Below are positions 36,264-45,910 of a DNA stretch of 64,000 nucleotides, one piece after another (the stretch's first letter is position 1; the number at the start of each line of letters is the position of its first letter). A program made the translations under genes and the position numbers. The stretch is from Amycolatopsis coloradensis. GTDB taxonomy: Bacteria; Actinomycetota; Actinomycetes; Mycobacteriales; Pseudonocardiaceae. The notes under the pieces are model-generated. The model saw only the letters and a program-made list of their open reading frames with translations, searched no databases and was not told where the DNA came from. The stretch covers positions 770,847 to 834,846 of the forward strand of contig NZ_CP150484.1 in NCBI RefSeq assembly GCF_037997115.1. Direction: 5' to 3'.

Positions 36264-37773
36264 CGTCCCTCAGGTCGACCGTGAGCACGCCGCTCCGCCC
36301 GTCGATGTTCACTTCGCCGAAGTGCTGGAAACCGTCTGCGGGCGAGGTGTTCGCGGCGGGCGGGGCGTGCACGAACACCGCTTCCGGCCCGAAGGTCGGG
36401 TCGAGGGTGTTCGGGCCGAACGCGCCGGCGTTGAGCGGGCCGGACACGAACTCCCAGAACGGATCGAAGTCAGAAAACGACGCGCGATCCGGCGAGTAGT
36501 GGTGCGCCGCGGTGTAGTGCACGTCGGCGGTCAGCCAGACGACGTTGCGCACCCGGCGTCGCGAGATCTCCCGCAGCACCCAGGCGAGTTCGGTCTCGCG
36601 GCCGCCGGGGGCGCCGGGCAGGCCGTTGGCGACGCCCTCGATGGCCTTGCCGTCCGGGACGGTGAGACCGATCGGGAGGTCGGCCTGGATGATCTTCCAG
36701 GTGGCGGTGCTGCGGTCGAGCGCGTCGACGAGCCATCGGGCCTGGCGGTCGCCGAGGACGCGGCCGGGTTTGGTCTGGTCCGAGGTGTTGGCGTCCTTGT
36801 AGGTCCGCATGTCCAGCACGAAGACCTCGGCACGCGAGCCGTGCCGGAAGTTGCGGTGGACGCGGCCGTCGACGGCCTGGTGCCGGTCGATCGGGTGCCA
36901 CTCGTGGAACGCCTGGAACGCGCGGGCGGCGAGCACGTCGACGCGTTTCTCGGTGTATTCGGGGCGGTCGTTGAGGATCTCCCCTGGGTACCAGTTGTTC
37001 ACGACTTCGTGGTCGTCCCACTGGACATAGGCGGGCACGTTCGCGGTGAAGCGCTTGAGGTTCTCGTCGAGCAGGTTGTAGGCGAACTGGCCGCGGTACT
37101 CGTCGAGCGTCTCGGCGACCTTCGCCTTCTCCGGGGTGACGATGTTGCGCCACACACGCCCGCCGGGCAGCGCGACGGTCTCGGTGAGCGGCCCGTCGGC
37201 GTAAACCGTGTCTCCACAGTGGAGGAACAGATCGGGGCGGCGATCGGCCATCGCGCGGTAGATCGTCATACCGCCGAGTTCGGGGTTGATGCCCCAGTTC
37301 TGCCCGGCGACGTCGCCGGACCACAGCAGCCGGACGTCCGAGCGGCCGACCGGAGCGGTGGCGAAGCGGCCGGTGACGGCCTCGCTGCGAGTGCGGCCGT
37401 CGAGGTCTTCGGCGGTGACGCGGTAGTGGACCTCGGTCCCCGGCAGGAGGCCCGCGATGCGGACCTTGCCGGTGCCGCCGGTCTCCGGGCTCATCACCGG
37501 GCCGAGCACGCGGCGCGCGTGCCGGAACGACGGATCCCTGGAGACCTCCACGATCAGCCGCGAAGGCCGGTCGGCGCGTGACCAGACGATGCCGGAACCG
37601 GTGGTGACGTCGCCGGACTGGACACCGTGGGTGAGCACCGGACGGTCGCGGCGGAGCAGCGGGACGGGATTCGCGGTCGCGGTTCCGGGGAGGAGCAGGC
37701 CGCCCGCGACGGCTCCGGCGCCGGTGAGACCGGCTTTGAGCAGCGTGCGGCGGTTGTGGTGGGAAGCGGTCAT
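36217..37773 (-). CDS. Alkaline phosphatase D (PhoD) family phosphodiesterase/phosphatase
   Basis: The 518-residue protein carries a Tat signal (NRRTLLKAG then a hydrophobic run, cleaved near ATANP), so it is exported folded. PhoD motifs are present: RLLWSGDVAGQNWG, FLHCGDTVYADGP, YVQWDDHEVVNNWY and WLTADVHYTAAHHY, which bind the Fe/Ca cluster. It releases phosphate from esters or diesters, including teichoic acids. The start is ATG 37773. No PHO-box was recognised upstream. Confidence 0.92.
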   Translation of the reverse strand: MTASHHNRRTLLKAGLTGAGAVAGGLLLPGTATANPVPLLRRDRPVLTHGVQSGDVTTGSGIVWSRADRPSRLIVEVSRDPSFRHARRVLGPVMSPETGGTGKVRIAGLLPGTEVHYRVTAEDLDGRTRSEAVTGRFATAPVGRSDVRLLWSGDVAGQNWGINPELGGMTIYRAMADRRPDLFLHCGDTVYADGPLTETVALPGGRVWRNIVTPEKAKVAETLDEYRGQFAYNLLDENLKRFTANVPAYVQWDDHEVVNNWYPGEILNDRPEYTEKRVDVLAARAFQAFHEWHPIDRHQAVDGRVHRNFRHGSRAEVFVLDMRTYKDANTSDQTKPGRVLGDRQARWLVDALDRSTATWKIIQADLPIGLTVPDGKAIEGVANGLPGAPGGRETELAWVLREISRRRVRNVVWLTADVHYTAAHHYSPDRASFSDFDPFWEFVSGPLNAGAFGPNTLDPTFGPEAVFVHAPPAANTSPADGFQHFGEVNIDGRSGVLTVDLRDATGASLWSKTLRPQR

Positions 37774-37950
37774 GGCGCGGTTCTATCCGGCGGCCACGGC
37801 CGGTGGGCCAACGGCGGTTGACCTGGTGATGAACGAACGGAAGGTAGCTGTTCCGGTGGTCTCCGCGACTCTATTCGGCTTGTCACCGAATGACGTCCTT
37901 CGCGCGGCAGCCGCTCCTTCAAAACCGGCCGTCTCCGGACGGCGACGCCG

Positions 37951-38349
37951 TTACTGCGGTTGCTGCTGCTGGCTGGGCAGGGTCCCGGCCGCCATCCGCC
38001 GCGCCACGTCCCGCCGCAGCCACAGCAGCCACAGCCAGATCCCGAGGAAGATCACCCCGAGGATCGCCACGGCGGGCAGCGCGACGAAGAAGGCGATCAG
38101 CGCGACCTGCAACACCAGCACCGCGGGCACCGCCCAGGGCTTCTTCAGGAAACCGCACAGCACTATCAGCGCGACCGCGATGACGATCACCGACCAGCCG
38201 GTGAGCGAGCCGACGCCGCCGCCGAGTTTCGCCACCACCGGCAGCGCGAGCGCGACGGTGATGCCCTCCATGATCAGGGAACCGGCCATCACGCCGCGGA
38301 AGGACTTCATCGGGTCCTTGGCGGGCGGCTTCGGGGTTTCGTCGGTCAC
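37951..38349 (-). CDS. DUF4233 membrane protein
   Basis: The 132-residue protein has four hydrophobic helices (e.g. GSLTGWSVIVIAVALIVLCG) preceded by a short charged N-terminus. It matches the DUF4233 family found directly after folC in actinobacteria (Rv2446c position). Its ATG overlaps the folC stop by ATGA. Function unknown. It ends in a glutamine/proline tail. Confidence 0.9.
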   Translation of the reverse strand: MTDETPKPPAKDPMKSFRGVMAGSLIMEGITVALALPVVAKLGGGVGSLTGWSVIVIAVALIVLCGFLKKPWAVPAVLVLQVALIAFFVALPAVAILGVIFLGIWLWLLWLRRDVARRMAAGTLPSQQQQPQ

Positions 38350-40022
38350 GCCGGCTCCTTACCGAACAGGGTCCTGGCCTCGCCCGCGGTGACGACCGAG
38401 CCGGTGACCAGCACGCCGCCGCCCGCCAGAGGCTCCTCGGGGTCGTCGCTCTGCTCGACGAGGCCGATGGCGGTCTCGATCGCGGCGTCCAGGCTGGGCT
38501 CGGCCACGACACGGTCTTCGCCGAAGATCGAGATGGCGATGTCGTTGAGCTCGTCGAGCGGCATCGCGCGCGGGGACGAGTTCTTGGTGACGACGATCTC
38601 GGACACCACGGGTTCGAGGGCGTCCAGGATGCCGCGGGCGTCCTTCTCCGCCATCACGCCGACCACGGCCGCGAGACGGCGGAAGGCGAACTCCTCGGCG
38701 ACGGTGGTCGCGAGTGCCTTGGCACCGTGCGGGTTGTGGGCGGCGTCGAGCAGCACGGTCGGCGCGGCGCGGACGCGCTCCAGCCTGCCGGGGGTCTCGA
38801 CCTCGGCGAAGGCCTCGCGGACGGCCTCGATGACCAGTTGCTTGTCCTTGCCCGCGCCGAAGAACGCTTCGACTGCGGCCAGCGCGAGCGCGGCGTTGGC
38901 CGCCTGGTGCGCGCCGTGCAGCGGCAGGAAGATCTCGTCGTACACCCCGCCGAGGCCCTGCAGTTTCAGCATCTGCCCGCCGACGGCGACCTCGCGCTCC
39001 AGCACGCCGAACTCGCTGCCCGCACGGGCGACGCTCGCGTCGACCTCGACGGCGCGTTCCAGCAGGATCTTCTGCACTTCGGGGTCCTGCTCGGCGATGA
39101 CCGCGACGCTGCCGGGTTTGATGATCCCGGCCTTCTCCACCGCGGCTTTGGCCGGAGAGCCGCCGAAGTACTCGACGTGGTCGACACCGATCGGGGTGAT
39201 GACGGCGACGTCGCCGTCCACGACGTTGGTGGCGTCCCAGGAGCCGCCGAGGCCGGTCTCGATGACCGCCGCTTCGACGGGCGCGTCGGCGAAGGCCGCG
39301 AACGCCATCCCGGTGAGCACCTCGAACTTGCTCATCGGCACCGCGTCCTGGCCGCCGGCGTTGTCCACCATGTTCACGTACGGCGCGACGTCGCGGTACA
39401 GGTCGACGTACGCGGCGGCGGAGATGGGGGCGCCGTCGAGCGCGATCCGCTCGGTGACCAACTGCAGATGCGGGCTCGTGTACCGGCCGACGCGCAGGCC
39501 CATGCGGGTCAGCAGCGCGTCGATCATCCGGGTGGTCGAGCCCTTGCCGTTGGTCCCGGCGACGTGCAGCACCGGGTAACCGCGGTGCGGCTCACCCATC
39601 AGGTTGACCAGGGCCGCGATCCGGGCGAGGGACGGCTCGATCTTCGTCTCGGGCCAGCGCTGGTTCAGCTCGGCCTCGACGGCGAGCAGTTCACGGCGCG
39701 CCTGCTGCCCGTTGGGGTCGGACGGGGCGAACTCGTCGCCCTGGTCGTCCAGTTCGTGCAGTTCCACGTCCTCCGGGGCGACGAGGTCCGGCACGGGGCC
39801 GAGCGCGAGGTTGTCCCCCAGCTGCCCGATCCCGCCGATGCCGCCTCGTGAACCGCCGCCCGCCTGGTACGCGGCGTCGGGTGCGTCCAGATCCGGGTCG
39901 GTGTCGTCGGACGGATCGTGGGCGCGTGCCCCCAATTCGTCGACACCGGCGAAACTGTCCAGATCTGCCAGGTCCGGGGATTCCCTGAAATCTTCGGAAT
40001 CCCGGCCGTCACCTCGCGGCAC
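38346..40022 (-). CDS. folC: Folylpolyglutamate synthase / dihydrofolate synthase
   Basis: The enzyme adds glutamate to folates. I chose GTG 40022 with GAGGAG upstream, giving 558 residues. The Mur-ligase-like core has the P-loop LHVAGTNGKGSTTRMIDALL (near 165), SPHLQLVTERI, and LLDAAHNPHGAKAL. The first about 120 residues are an acidic, glycine-rich extension absent from typical FolC and predicted disordered. In the conserved order valS precedes it; here two plus-strand genes separate them. Confidence 0.93.
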   Translation of the reverse strand: MPRGDGRDSEDFRESPDLADLDSFAGVDELGARAHDPSDDTDPDLDAPDAAYQAGGGSRGGIGGIGQLGDNLALGPVPDLVAPEDVELHELDDQGDEFAPSDPNGQQARRELLAVEAELNQRWPETKIEPSLARIAALVNLMGEPHRGYPVLHVAGTNGKGSTTRMIDALLTRMGLRVGRYTSPHLQLVTERIALDGAPISAAAYVDLYRDVAPYVNMVDNAGGQDAVPMSKFEVLTGMAFAAFADAPVEAAVIETGLGGSWDATNVVDGDVAVITPIGVDHVEYFGGSPAKAAVEKAGIIKPGSVAVIAEQDPEVQKILLERAVEVDASVARAGSEFGVLEREVAVGGQMLKLQGLGGVYDEIFLPLHGAHQAANAALALAAVEAFFGAGKDKQLVIEAVREAFAEVETPGRLERVRAAPTVLLDAAHNPHGAKALATTVAEEFAFRRLAAVVGVMAEKDARGILDALEPVVSEIVVTKNSSPRAMPLDELNDIAISIFGEDRVVAEPSLDAAIETAIGLVEQSDDPEEPLAGGGVLVTGSVVTAGEARTLFGKEPA

Positions 40023-40092
40023 GAACTCTCCTCTTACCCTTGCTGCCTGTCGGGCCGAGTCTACGTGCGGCTTTTCCTGGCACTCTCGACGC

Positions 40093-40722
40093 ATGGGGTT
40101 CAACCACAACGACCACTACCACCCGCTGCTGCTCGACCAGCTGCCTCCCGGCCCCGGCGTGGCGCTGGACGTGGGCTGCGGCGGCGGGCGGTTCGCGCGA
40201 CGGCTCGCGGCGACCGGGATGCACGTCGAGGCGATCGACCGGTCCGGCCCGATGATCGAACTCGCCAGTGCCGCCGGTTCCCCGGGGCCCGGCACGATCT
40301 CCTACCGGCAGGCCGACGTGGTCGCCGAAAAGCTGCCGGAGGCGGCGTACGACTTCATCTCCTGCCTCGCGTCGCTCCACCATGTGCCGTTCGACACGGT
40401 CACCAAGCTGCGTGACGCGCTGGTCCCGGGCGGTGTGCTGGCCGTGCTCGGCCTCGGCAGGCCCAGCACGTTCGCCGACTACGCGCGGGCCCTCGTGGCC
40501 TCCCCGGTGAACGCCGTGGCCAGGGTGATCGTGTACGCGGGCGACCGGCTGAACGGCGGGGTCGATCCGCTGCCGACGGCGCCGATCGCGGAGACCTTCC
40601 CGCCGATGAACCGGATCCGGCGCGACGCGGCCCGGCTGCTGCCGGGGAGCAAGGTCCGGAACCTGCTCTTCTACCGCTATCTCCTCGTCTACCGCAGGCC
40701 CGAAGACGATCACCCGATGTGA
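40093..40722 (+). CDS. Class I SAM-dependent methyltransferase
   Basis: The 209-residue protein has the SAM-binding motif I VALDVGCGGGRFARRLA (residues 24-40), motif II VEAIDRSGPMI and the post-II FISCLASLHHVPF. The acceptor cannot be predicted. It is divergent from folC with a 70-bp gap and probably monocistronic. Confidence 0.87.
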   Translation: MGFNHNDHYHPLLLDQLPPGPGVALDVGCGGGRFARRLAATGMHVEAIDRSGPMIELASAAGSPGPGTISYRQADVVAEKLPEAAYDFISCLASLHHVPFDTVTKLRDALVPGGVLAVLGLGRPSTFADYARALVASPVNAVARVIVYAGDRLNGGVDPLPTAPIAETFPPMNRIRRDAARLLPGSKVRNLLFYRYLLVYRRPEDDHPM

Positions 40723-40829
40723 CACCCCAAGCGGGTGAAACCGGCGCCCGACCACCCGATCGGCGGCGCCGAGCAGGCCGGATCCCGTTCATTTTTGAGA
40801 GGCCATCCAGTCCGGAGATCGGGGTCCTC

Positions 40830-41705
40830 ATGCGCTTCAGACGCGTCCTGTTCGCGGCCGTCTCGACCGTCGTCCTGCTGATCGCCTCCACCACGGCGGC
40901 CACCGCCGCCACGCGGTCCTACCGGAATTACGTCGCGCTGGGTGATTCCTACACCTCCGGACCGCTCATTCCGCTCCCCCGCCTCGACCCGCTCTTCTGC
41001 GGCAAGTCGACGCAGAACTATCCGTCGATCCTCGCCTCGGCACTGCGGGTCCGCTCCTTCACCGACATCAGCTGCGGTGGCGCCGACACCACCAACATGA
41101 CACAGCGGCAGAGCGTGACCCTCGGCAGCAACCCGCCCCAGTTCAGCGCCCTGAGCGCGAGCACCGACCTGGTCACGGTCGGGATCGGCGGCAACGACTA
41201 CGGCGTCTTCGGCACGCTGGTCGGCACTTGCCCCACTCTGCGCGCGAGCGATCCCGCGGGGACCCCGTGCCAGGACAGGTTCACCGTCGGCGGTGTCGAC
41301 ACCATCAAGGCCAAGATCGCCGACACCGGCAAGAACGTCGAGAAGGTGCTGGCCGGGATCCACGCCCGCTCGCCGCACGCCGACGTGCTCGTCGTCGGCT
41401 ACCCGCGGATCGCGCCGGAACGCGGCTACTGCCCGAAGATCCTGCCCTTCGCCGAGGGCGACTACGCCTGGCTCAACGACGTCGAGAAGGCGTTGAACTC
41501 AGCGATCGAGAAGGCCGTCGCGGCCGACGGCAAGGCGACCTTCGTGGACACGTTCGGTCCGTCCACCGGGCACGACGCCTGCGCGCCGAACGGCGCGGCG
41601 TGGATCAACGGGCAGCACACGAAGCTGCTCGCCGCGGCGGCTTACCACCCGTATCGCACCGGGATGGCGGGGGTGGCCGGAGTGGTCCTCCGTCACCTCC
41701 GCTGA
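40830..41705 (+). CDS. Secreted SGNH/GDSL lipase-esterase
   Basis: The 291-residue product has a signal peptide (1-27, AxA site in TAATAA). The SGNH blocks are YVALGDSYTSGP (Ser near 38), VTVGIGGNDYG and the Cys-rich extracellular pattern typical of Streptomyces SGNH lipases (FCGKS, ISCGG, GTCPTLR, GTPCQDRF). The catalytic His lies in the C-terminal TKLLAAAAYHPYRTG. It probably hydrolyses extracellular esters. Confidence 0.9.
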   Translation: MRFRRVLFAAVSTVVLLIASTTAATAATRSYRNYVALGDSYTSGPLIPLPRLDPLFCGKSTQNYPSILASALRVRSFTDISCGGADTTNMTQRQSVTLGSNPPQFSALSASTDLVTVGIGGNDYGVFGTLVGTCPTLRASDPAGTPCQDRFTVGGVDTIKAKIADTGKNVEKVLAGIHARSPHADVLVVGYPRIAPERGYCPKILPFAEGDYAWLNDVEKALNSAIEKAVAADGKATFVDTFGPSTGHDACAPNGAAWINGQHTKLLAAAAYHPYRTGMAGVAGVVLRHLR

Positions 41706-41717
41706 GCCACCCCACGC

Positions 41718-41770
41718 GCAATGAAGGGGCCTTTCATCGCAAAATTTGCGATGAAGGGCCCCTTCATTGC
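41718..41770. repeat. 26-bp-arm inverted repeat, TGAAGGGG family
   Basis: Left arm 41718-41743 and right arm 41745-41770 are complementary apart from one position, around a single central base. The arms share the TGAAGGGG and CTTTC blocks with the repeat at 48220-48304. It lies in the 70-bp gap between the convergent SGNH lipase and valS stops, a place for a bidirectional terminator. Confidence 0.93.
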
Positions 41771-41775
41771 AGTCG

Positions 41776-44418
41776 TCAGGAGGCGGGCAGCGTCGCCAAC
41801 CGGGCGTTGATGCGCTCGATGTCCGCGACCGCGGTCTCCCTGCGGGCCCGGATCTTGCCGATCACCGGCTCCGGCGCCTTGTCGATGAAGGCCTGGTTGC
41901 CGAGCTTGGCCTCGGCCTGCGCCAGTTCCTTCTCCGCCGCGCCGAGGTCCTTCTGCAGGCGCTTGCGCTCGGCGGCGACGTCGATCGTGCCGGACAGGTC
42001 CAGTTCGACGGTGACGACACCGGCCGACAGCCCGACCTCGAGCGACGCGCTCGGCGCGAAGCCGTCTTCGGGCCGCGTGAGCCGGACCAGCGAGCGGATG
42101 GGCTCGTCGTGCCCGGTGATCTCGGCGAACCCGTCGCCGGACAGCCGCGCGGCCACCTTCTGGCTGGGCTTGAGGCCCTGGTCCGCGCGGAAGCGGCGGA
42201 CCTCGGTGACCAGCTTCCGCACGTCCGCGATCCGCTTGTCCGCCAAGGGATCGGCGTACGAGGCGTCGGCCACCGGCCACGGGGCGACCACCAGCGACTC
42301 GCGGCCGGTCAGCGCCGTCCACAGCTTCTCGGTGATGAACGGGATGAACGGGTGCAGCAGCTTCAGCACCGTGTCGAACACGTGCCCCAGCACCGCGCGC
42401 GTCGCCGTCACGCGGGCCTCGTCGCCCTGGAAGACCTGGACCTTCGACAGCTCCAGGTACCAGTCGCACAGCTCCGTCCAGGTGAACTGGTAGAGCGTGT
42501 CGGTGGCCTTCGCGAACTGGTAGTCCGCCAGGTACCCGGTGACCTCGTCGACGACGTTGCCGAGCCTGCCGAGGATCCAGCGGTCGGCCTCGGTGAGCTC
42601 GGTGGCCGGGGGCAGCGGGGCGTTCGCGTCCGCGCCGTTCATCATCGCGAACTTGGTGGCGTTCCAGAGCTTCGTGGTGAAGTTCCGGGAGCCCGCGACC
42701 CACTCCTCGCCGATCGGCACGTCGGTGCCCGGGTTGGCGCCCCGCGTGAGGGTGAAGCGCAGCGCGTCGGTGCCGTACTTGTCCATCCATTCGATGGGGT
42801 CGACACCGTTGCCCGCGGTCTTCGACATCTTCTTGCCGAACTGGTCGCGGACCATGCCGTGCAGCGCGATGGTCTTGAACGGCGCCTCGCCGGTGGCGTA
42901 GAGGCCGAACATCATCATCCGGACGACCCAGAAGAACAGGATGTCGTAGCCGGTGACCAGCACCGACGTCGGATAGAACTTGTTCAGGTCCGGGGTCTTC
43001 TCCGGCCAGCCGAGAGTGGAGAACGGCCACAGGCCCGACGAGAACCAGGTGTCGAGGACGTCCGGGTCCTGGGTCCAGCCCTCACCCGAAGGCGGCTCCT
43101 CGTCCGGTCCGACGCAGACGACCTCGTCGTTCGGGCCGTACCAGACCGGGATGCGGTGGCCCCACCACAGCTGGCGCGAGATGCACCAGTCGTGCAGGTT
43201 GTCGACCCAGTCGAAGTAGCGCTTCTCCATCTCCGGCGGGTGGACGTTCACCCGGCCGTCGCGCACCGCGTCGCCGGCGGCCTTGGCGAGCGGGCCGACC
43301 TTGACGAACCACTGCAGCGAAAGCCGCGGCTCGATCGGCTCCTTCGACCGCTCGGAGTGCCCGACGCTGTGCAGGTACGGACGCTTCTCCGCGACGATGC
43401 GGCCCTGCTCGCGCAGCTTCTCCCGCACCGCGACACGGGCTTCGAAGCGGTCCATGCCGTCGAACTCGGTGCCGGTGCCGTCGATGCGGCCCTGCTCGTC
43501 CATGATCGTGATCATCGGCAGGTCGTGCCGCTGGCCGATCTCGAAGTCGTTCGGGTCGTGCGCGGGGGTCACCTTGACCGCGCCGGTGCCGAACTCCGGG
43601 TCGACGTGCTTGTCCGCGACGATCGGGATCTTGCGCCCGGTCAGCGGCAGCTCGACCTCGGTGCCGATGAGGTGCGTGTAGCGCTCGTCGTCCGGGTGGA
43701 CCGCGACGGCGGTGTCACCGAGCATCGTCTCCATCCGGGTGGTGGCCACGACGATCGCGTTCTCGCCGTCGCCGTAGCGCATCGAGACGAGTTCGCCCTC
43801 GACCTCTTCGTGCTTCACCTCGGCGTCGGACAGCACCGACCGCAGCTCCGGCGACCAGTTGACCAGCCGCTCGGCGCGGTAGATCAGGCCGTCGTCGTAG
43901 AGCTTCTTGAAGATCGTGTTGACGGCCTTGGACAGGCCGTCGTCCATGGTGAACCGCTCACGGGTCCAGTCCACGCCCTCGCCGAGGCGCTTCATCTGGG
44001 CGAGGATCTTGCCGCCGTGCTCGTTCTTCCACTGCCAGACGCGCTCCACGAAGGCCTCACGGCCGAGCTCGCGGCGGCTGGTGCCCTCGGCGCGGAGCTG
44101 CTTCTCGACCAGCGCGTGGACCGCGATGCTCGCGTGGTCCATGCCCGGCAGGTACAGCGTCTCGTCGCCGAGCATGCGGTGGTAGCGGGTGATGGCGTCG
44201 ATCAGGGTGTGCTCGAACGCGTGCCCGATGTGCAGCGAACCGGTCACGTTCGGGGGCGGGATGACTACCGTGAACGGCGGCTTGTCCGACGTGGGGTCGG
44301 CCGTGAAATAGCCGGCGTCTACCCAACGCTGGTAGAGCGAGGCTTCTTCGTCGGCCGGGTTCCAGGTACCCGGAAGGTCGGTCTGCTGCTGCTGGGCGTT
44401 CTCGGTCACAGTTGACAA
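41776..44418 (-). CDS. valS: Valyl-tRNA synthetase
   Basis: The 880-residue class I synthetase shows HIGH-type [20 protein letters not shown] (near 50), the editing (CP1) domain with [21 protein letters not shown] in [18 protein letters not shown] and a C-terminal coiled coil ([20 protein letters not shown]). TTG 44418 is taken because AGAGGGGG lies 9 nt upstream; GTG 44409 is nearly as good. In the conserved order it heads valS-folC-DUF4233-ndk. Confidence 0.95.
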   Translation of the reverse strand: MSTVTENAQQQQTDLPGTWNPADEEASLYQRWVDAGYFTADPTSDKPPFTVVIPPPNVTGSLHIGHAFEHTLIDAITRYHRMLGDETLYLPGMDHASIAVHALVEKQLRAEGTSRRELGREAFVERVWQWKNEHGGKILAQMKRLGEGVDWTRERFTMDDGLSKAVNTIFKKLYDDGLIYRAERLVNWSPELRSVLSDAEVKHEEVEGELVSMRYGDGENAIVVATTRMETMLGDTAVAVHPDDERYTHLIGTEVELPLTGRKIPIVADKHVDPEFGTGAVKVTPAHDPNDFEIGQRHDLPMITIMDEQGRIDGTGTEFDGMDRFEARVAVREKLREQGRIVAEKRPYLHSVGHSERSKEPIEPRLSLQWFVKVGPLAKAAGDAVRDGRVNVHPPEMEKRYFDWVDNLHDWCISRQLWWGHRIPVWYGPNDEVVCVGPDEEPPSGEGWTQDPDVLDTWFSSGLWPFSTLGWPEKTPDLNKFYPTSVLVTGYDILFFWVVRMMMFGLYATGEAPFKTIALHGMVRDQFGKKMSKTAGNGVDPIEWMDKYGTDALRFTLTRGANPGTDVPIGEEWVAGSRNFTTKLWNATKFAMMNGADANAPLPPATELTEADRWILGRLGNVVDEVTGYLADYQFAKATDTLYQFTWTELCDWYLELSKVQVFQGDEARVTATRAVLGHVFDTVLKLLHPFIPFITEKLWTALTGRESLVVAPWPVADASYADPLADKRIADVRKLVTEVRRFRADQGLKPSQKVAARLSGDGFAEITGHDEPIRSLVRLTRPEDGFAPSASLEVGLSAGVVTVELDLSGTIDVAAERKRLQKDLGAAEKELAQAEAKLGNQAFIDKAPEPVIGKIRARRETAVADIERINARLATLPAS

Positions 44419-44516
44419 GTCTACGAACCCCCTCTAACGAGTTCCTCACCGGCCGTAACGCCCGCCGCTCCCAGCCGATGAGGGGATGTCGTGACGCACT
44501 GGGGAGGGGCGGGCTC

Positions 44517-45494
44517 TTGGAAGACCGGCGGCTGGAGACGCATCCGGATCTGATGGATCCGGATTGGCGCGAGCACGCGGAAGTGGACGCCTGGCTCGGC
44601 GCGAAGAAGGACCTCAAGAAGCGGCGGAAACAGTCGTCGCGCCGCGGTTTCCGGGTGTCCGGCGGTCCGGTCCTCGTCCTGGCGCTGATCGCGCTCGTAG
44701 TCGCGGCGGTCGTCGTGCACCGGGTACAGGGCCGCGGCGTCAACGACGTCCCCGGCTTCGGGCAGCCTCCGAAGGCTGTCCCGGTGTCCGGCGGGGTCGA
44801 CCTGAACCGGCCTTATGACCGCACCCCCGCCGCGAACTGGCGCGAAGGCATCGACGGGGTCATCGTGCCGCCGGGGCAGGCCGTCGGCGATTTCACCGCC
44901 GAGGAGGTCGACGCGGCGTACCGGACCGTGACGGAGGCCATCGCGGCCGCCCGGCTGGGTTCCAGGGCGCTGCAGTACGCGGACGGTTCGGAGCTGCTCC
45001 GCTTGCTGGCGCCGAACGAACGCGTCCGGCTCGAACCGGCGCTCACCAGCGCGCTCACCGTCGAAAAGGGCAAGTACCTCACCCTCATCGGCCCGAACCG
45101 CCTGCTGCAGGTGAGCCCGCGCATGACCGGCTTCCTGACGGCGAAGCCCGGCGAAAAGGGCGAACTGGTCGTTCACGCGAGCTACACGACCGCGTACGCC
45201 TTCGACGCGCATCCGGGCGAGGCCCGGTCGCCGTCGGATATCGTCCCGTTCGTCCGCGACGAACAGGACTACGTGATCCGCAAGGCGCCGCCGTTCGCCC
45301 AAGCCGACGCCGGGCTCAGCTTCGGCGAAGGCGCGCGCTATCACTCGAACATGGCGTGCGACGCGTCCAAGGCCGGCCTCCTCGCACCCCAGTACGCTGA
45401 CAAGAGCAAACCCGTCGACGGAGCGCCCGTGGTCGACGAAGTGGACACCTATGACCCGACGAAACCCCTCCCATCGACGGGTAACTGCGGGTAG
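44517..45494 (+). CDS. Single-pass membrane protein, tandem paralogue A
   Basis: I place the start at TTG 44517 (GGGGAGG 7-8 nt upstream), giving 325 residues. The cytoplasmic N-terminus EDRRLETHPDLMDPDWREHA with AWLGAKKDLKKRRKQ is nearly repeated by the next gene. One transmembrane helix follows (GPVLVLALIALVVAAVVVHR), then a long exported domain with no recognised family and few cysteines. It is divergent from valS. Confidence 0.72.
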   Translation: MEDRRLETHPDLMDPDWREHAEVDAWLGAKKDLKKRRKQSSRRGFRVSGGPVLVLALIALVVAAVVVHRVQGRGVNDVPGFGQPPKAVPVSGGVDLNRPYDRTPAANWREGIDGVIVPPGQAVGDFTAEEVDAAYRTVTEAIAAARLGSRALQYADGSELLRLLAPNERVRLEPALTSALTVEKGKYLTLIGPNRLLQVSPRMTGFLTAKPGEKGELVVHASYTTAYAFDAHPGEARSPSDIVPFVRDEQDYVIRKAPPFAQADAGLSFGEGARYHSNMACDASKAGLLAPQYADKSKPVDGAPVVDEVDTYDPTKPLPSTGNCG

Positions 45495-45540
45495 CCGGCC
45501 GACACGGGGGAAGAGGACGAGATGGGGGAATGAGGACGAG

Positions 45541-45867
45541 ATGGACGAAGAGGACCGGCGGATCGAGACCCACCCGGACCTGGTCGACCCGAACTGGCAG
45601 AAGCACGCCGAGCTGGACGCCTGGCTGGGTGCGAAGAAGGAGCTCAAGAAGAAGCGCCGCAAGCAGCGCAAGGCGGCCGCGGCCTCCGGTGGCGGCTACT
45701 CCGCGCCGGGGACGAGCCGGTGGCCGGGCATCGCCGCGATCGTCGGCCTGATCGTGCTGGTCGTGGCCGCGGTGACGGTGAACGCGGTGCAGGAGCGCGG
45801 CGTCAACGAGACACCGTGGTTCCCGCTGGACGAATCACAGATCACCCGGCTCGTCACCGACGCCTGA
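45541..45867 (+). CDS. Small single-pass membrane protein, tandem paralogue B
   Basis: ATG 45541 gives 108 residues. The N-terminal 40 residues (DEEDRRIETHPDLVDPNWQK, then AWLGAKKELKKKRRKQ) repeat those of the preceding gene. A transmembrane helix (IAAIVGLIVLVVAAVTVNAV) is followed by a tail of only about 25 residues, so it looks like paralogue A without its exported domain. Function unknown. Confidence 0.78.
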   Translation: MDEEDRRIETHPDLVDPNWQKHAELDAWLGAKKELKKKRRKQRKAAAASGGGYSAPGTSRWPGIAAIVGLIVLVVAAVTVNAVQERGVNETPWFPLDESQITRLVTDA

Positions 45868-45910
45868 CCCCTCGGTCGCGCGCGGGAGCGGCAAGGCGCA
45901 CGATGGGGGC

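Noticed and set aside
41767..44415. An 882-codon open frame antisense to valS
   Set aside because: Composition is dominated by Arg, Gly, Val and Asp, it has no recognisable domain, and valS is certain on the other strand. Long antisense frames are expected at this GC content.
41776..44600. T-box leader upstream of valS
   Set aside because: The about 100-bp divergent gap has no T-box consensus and is too short for a full T-box.
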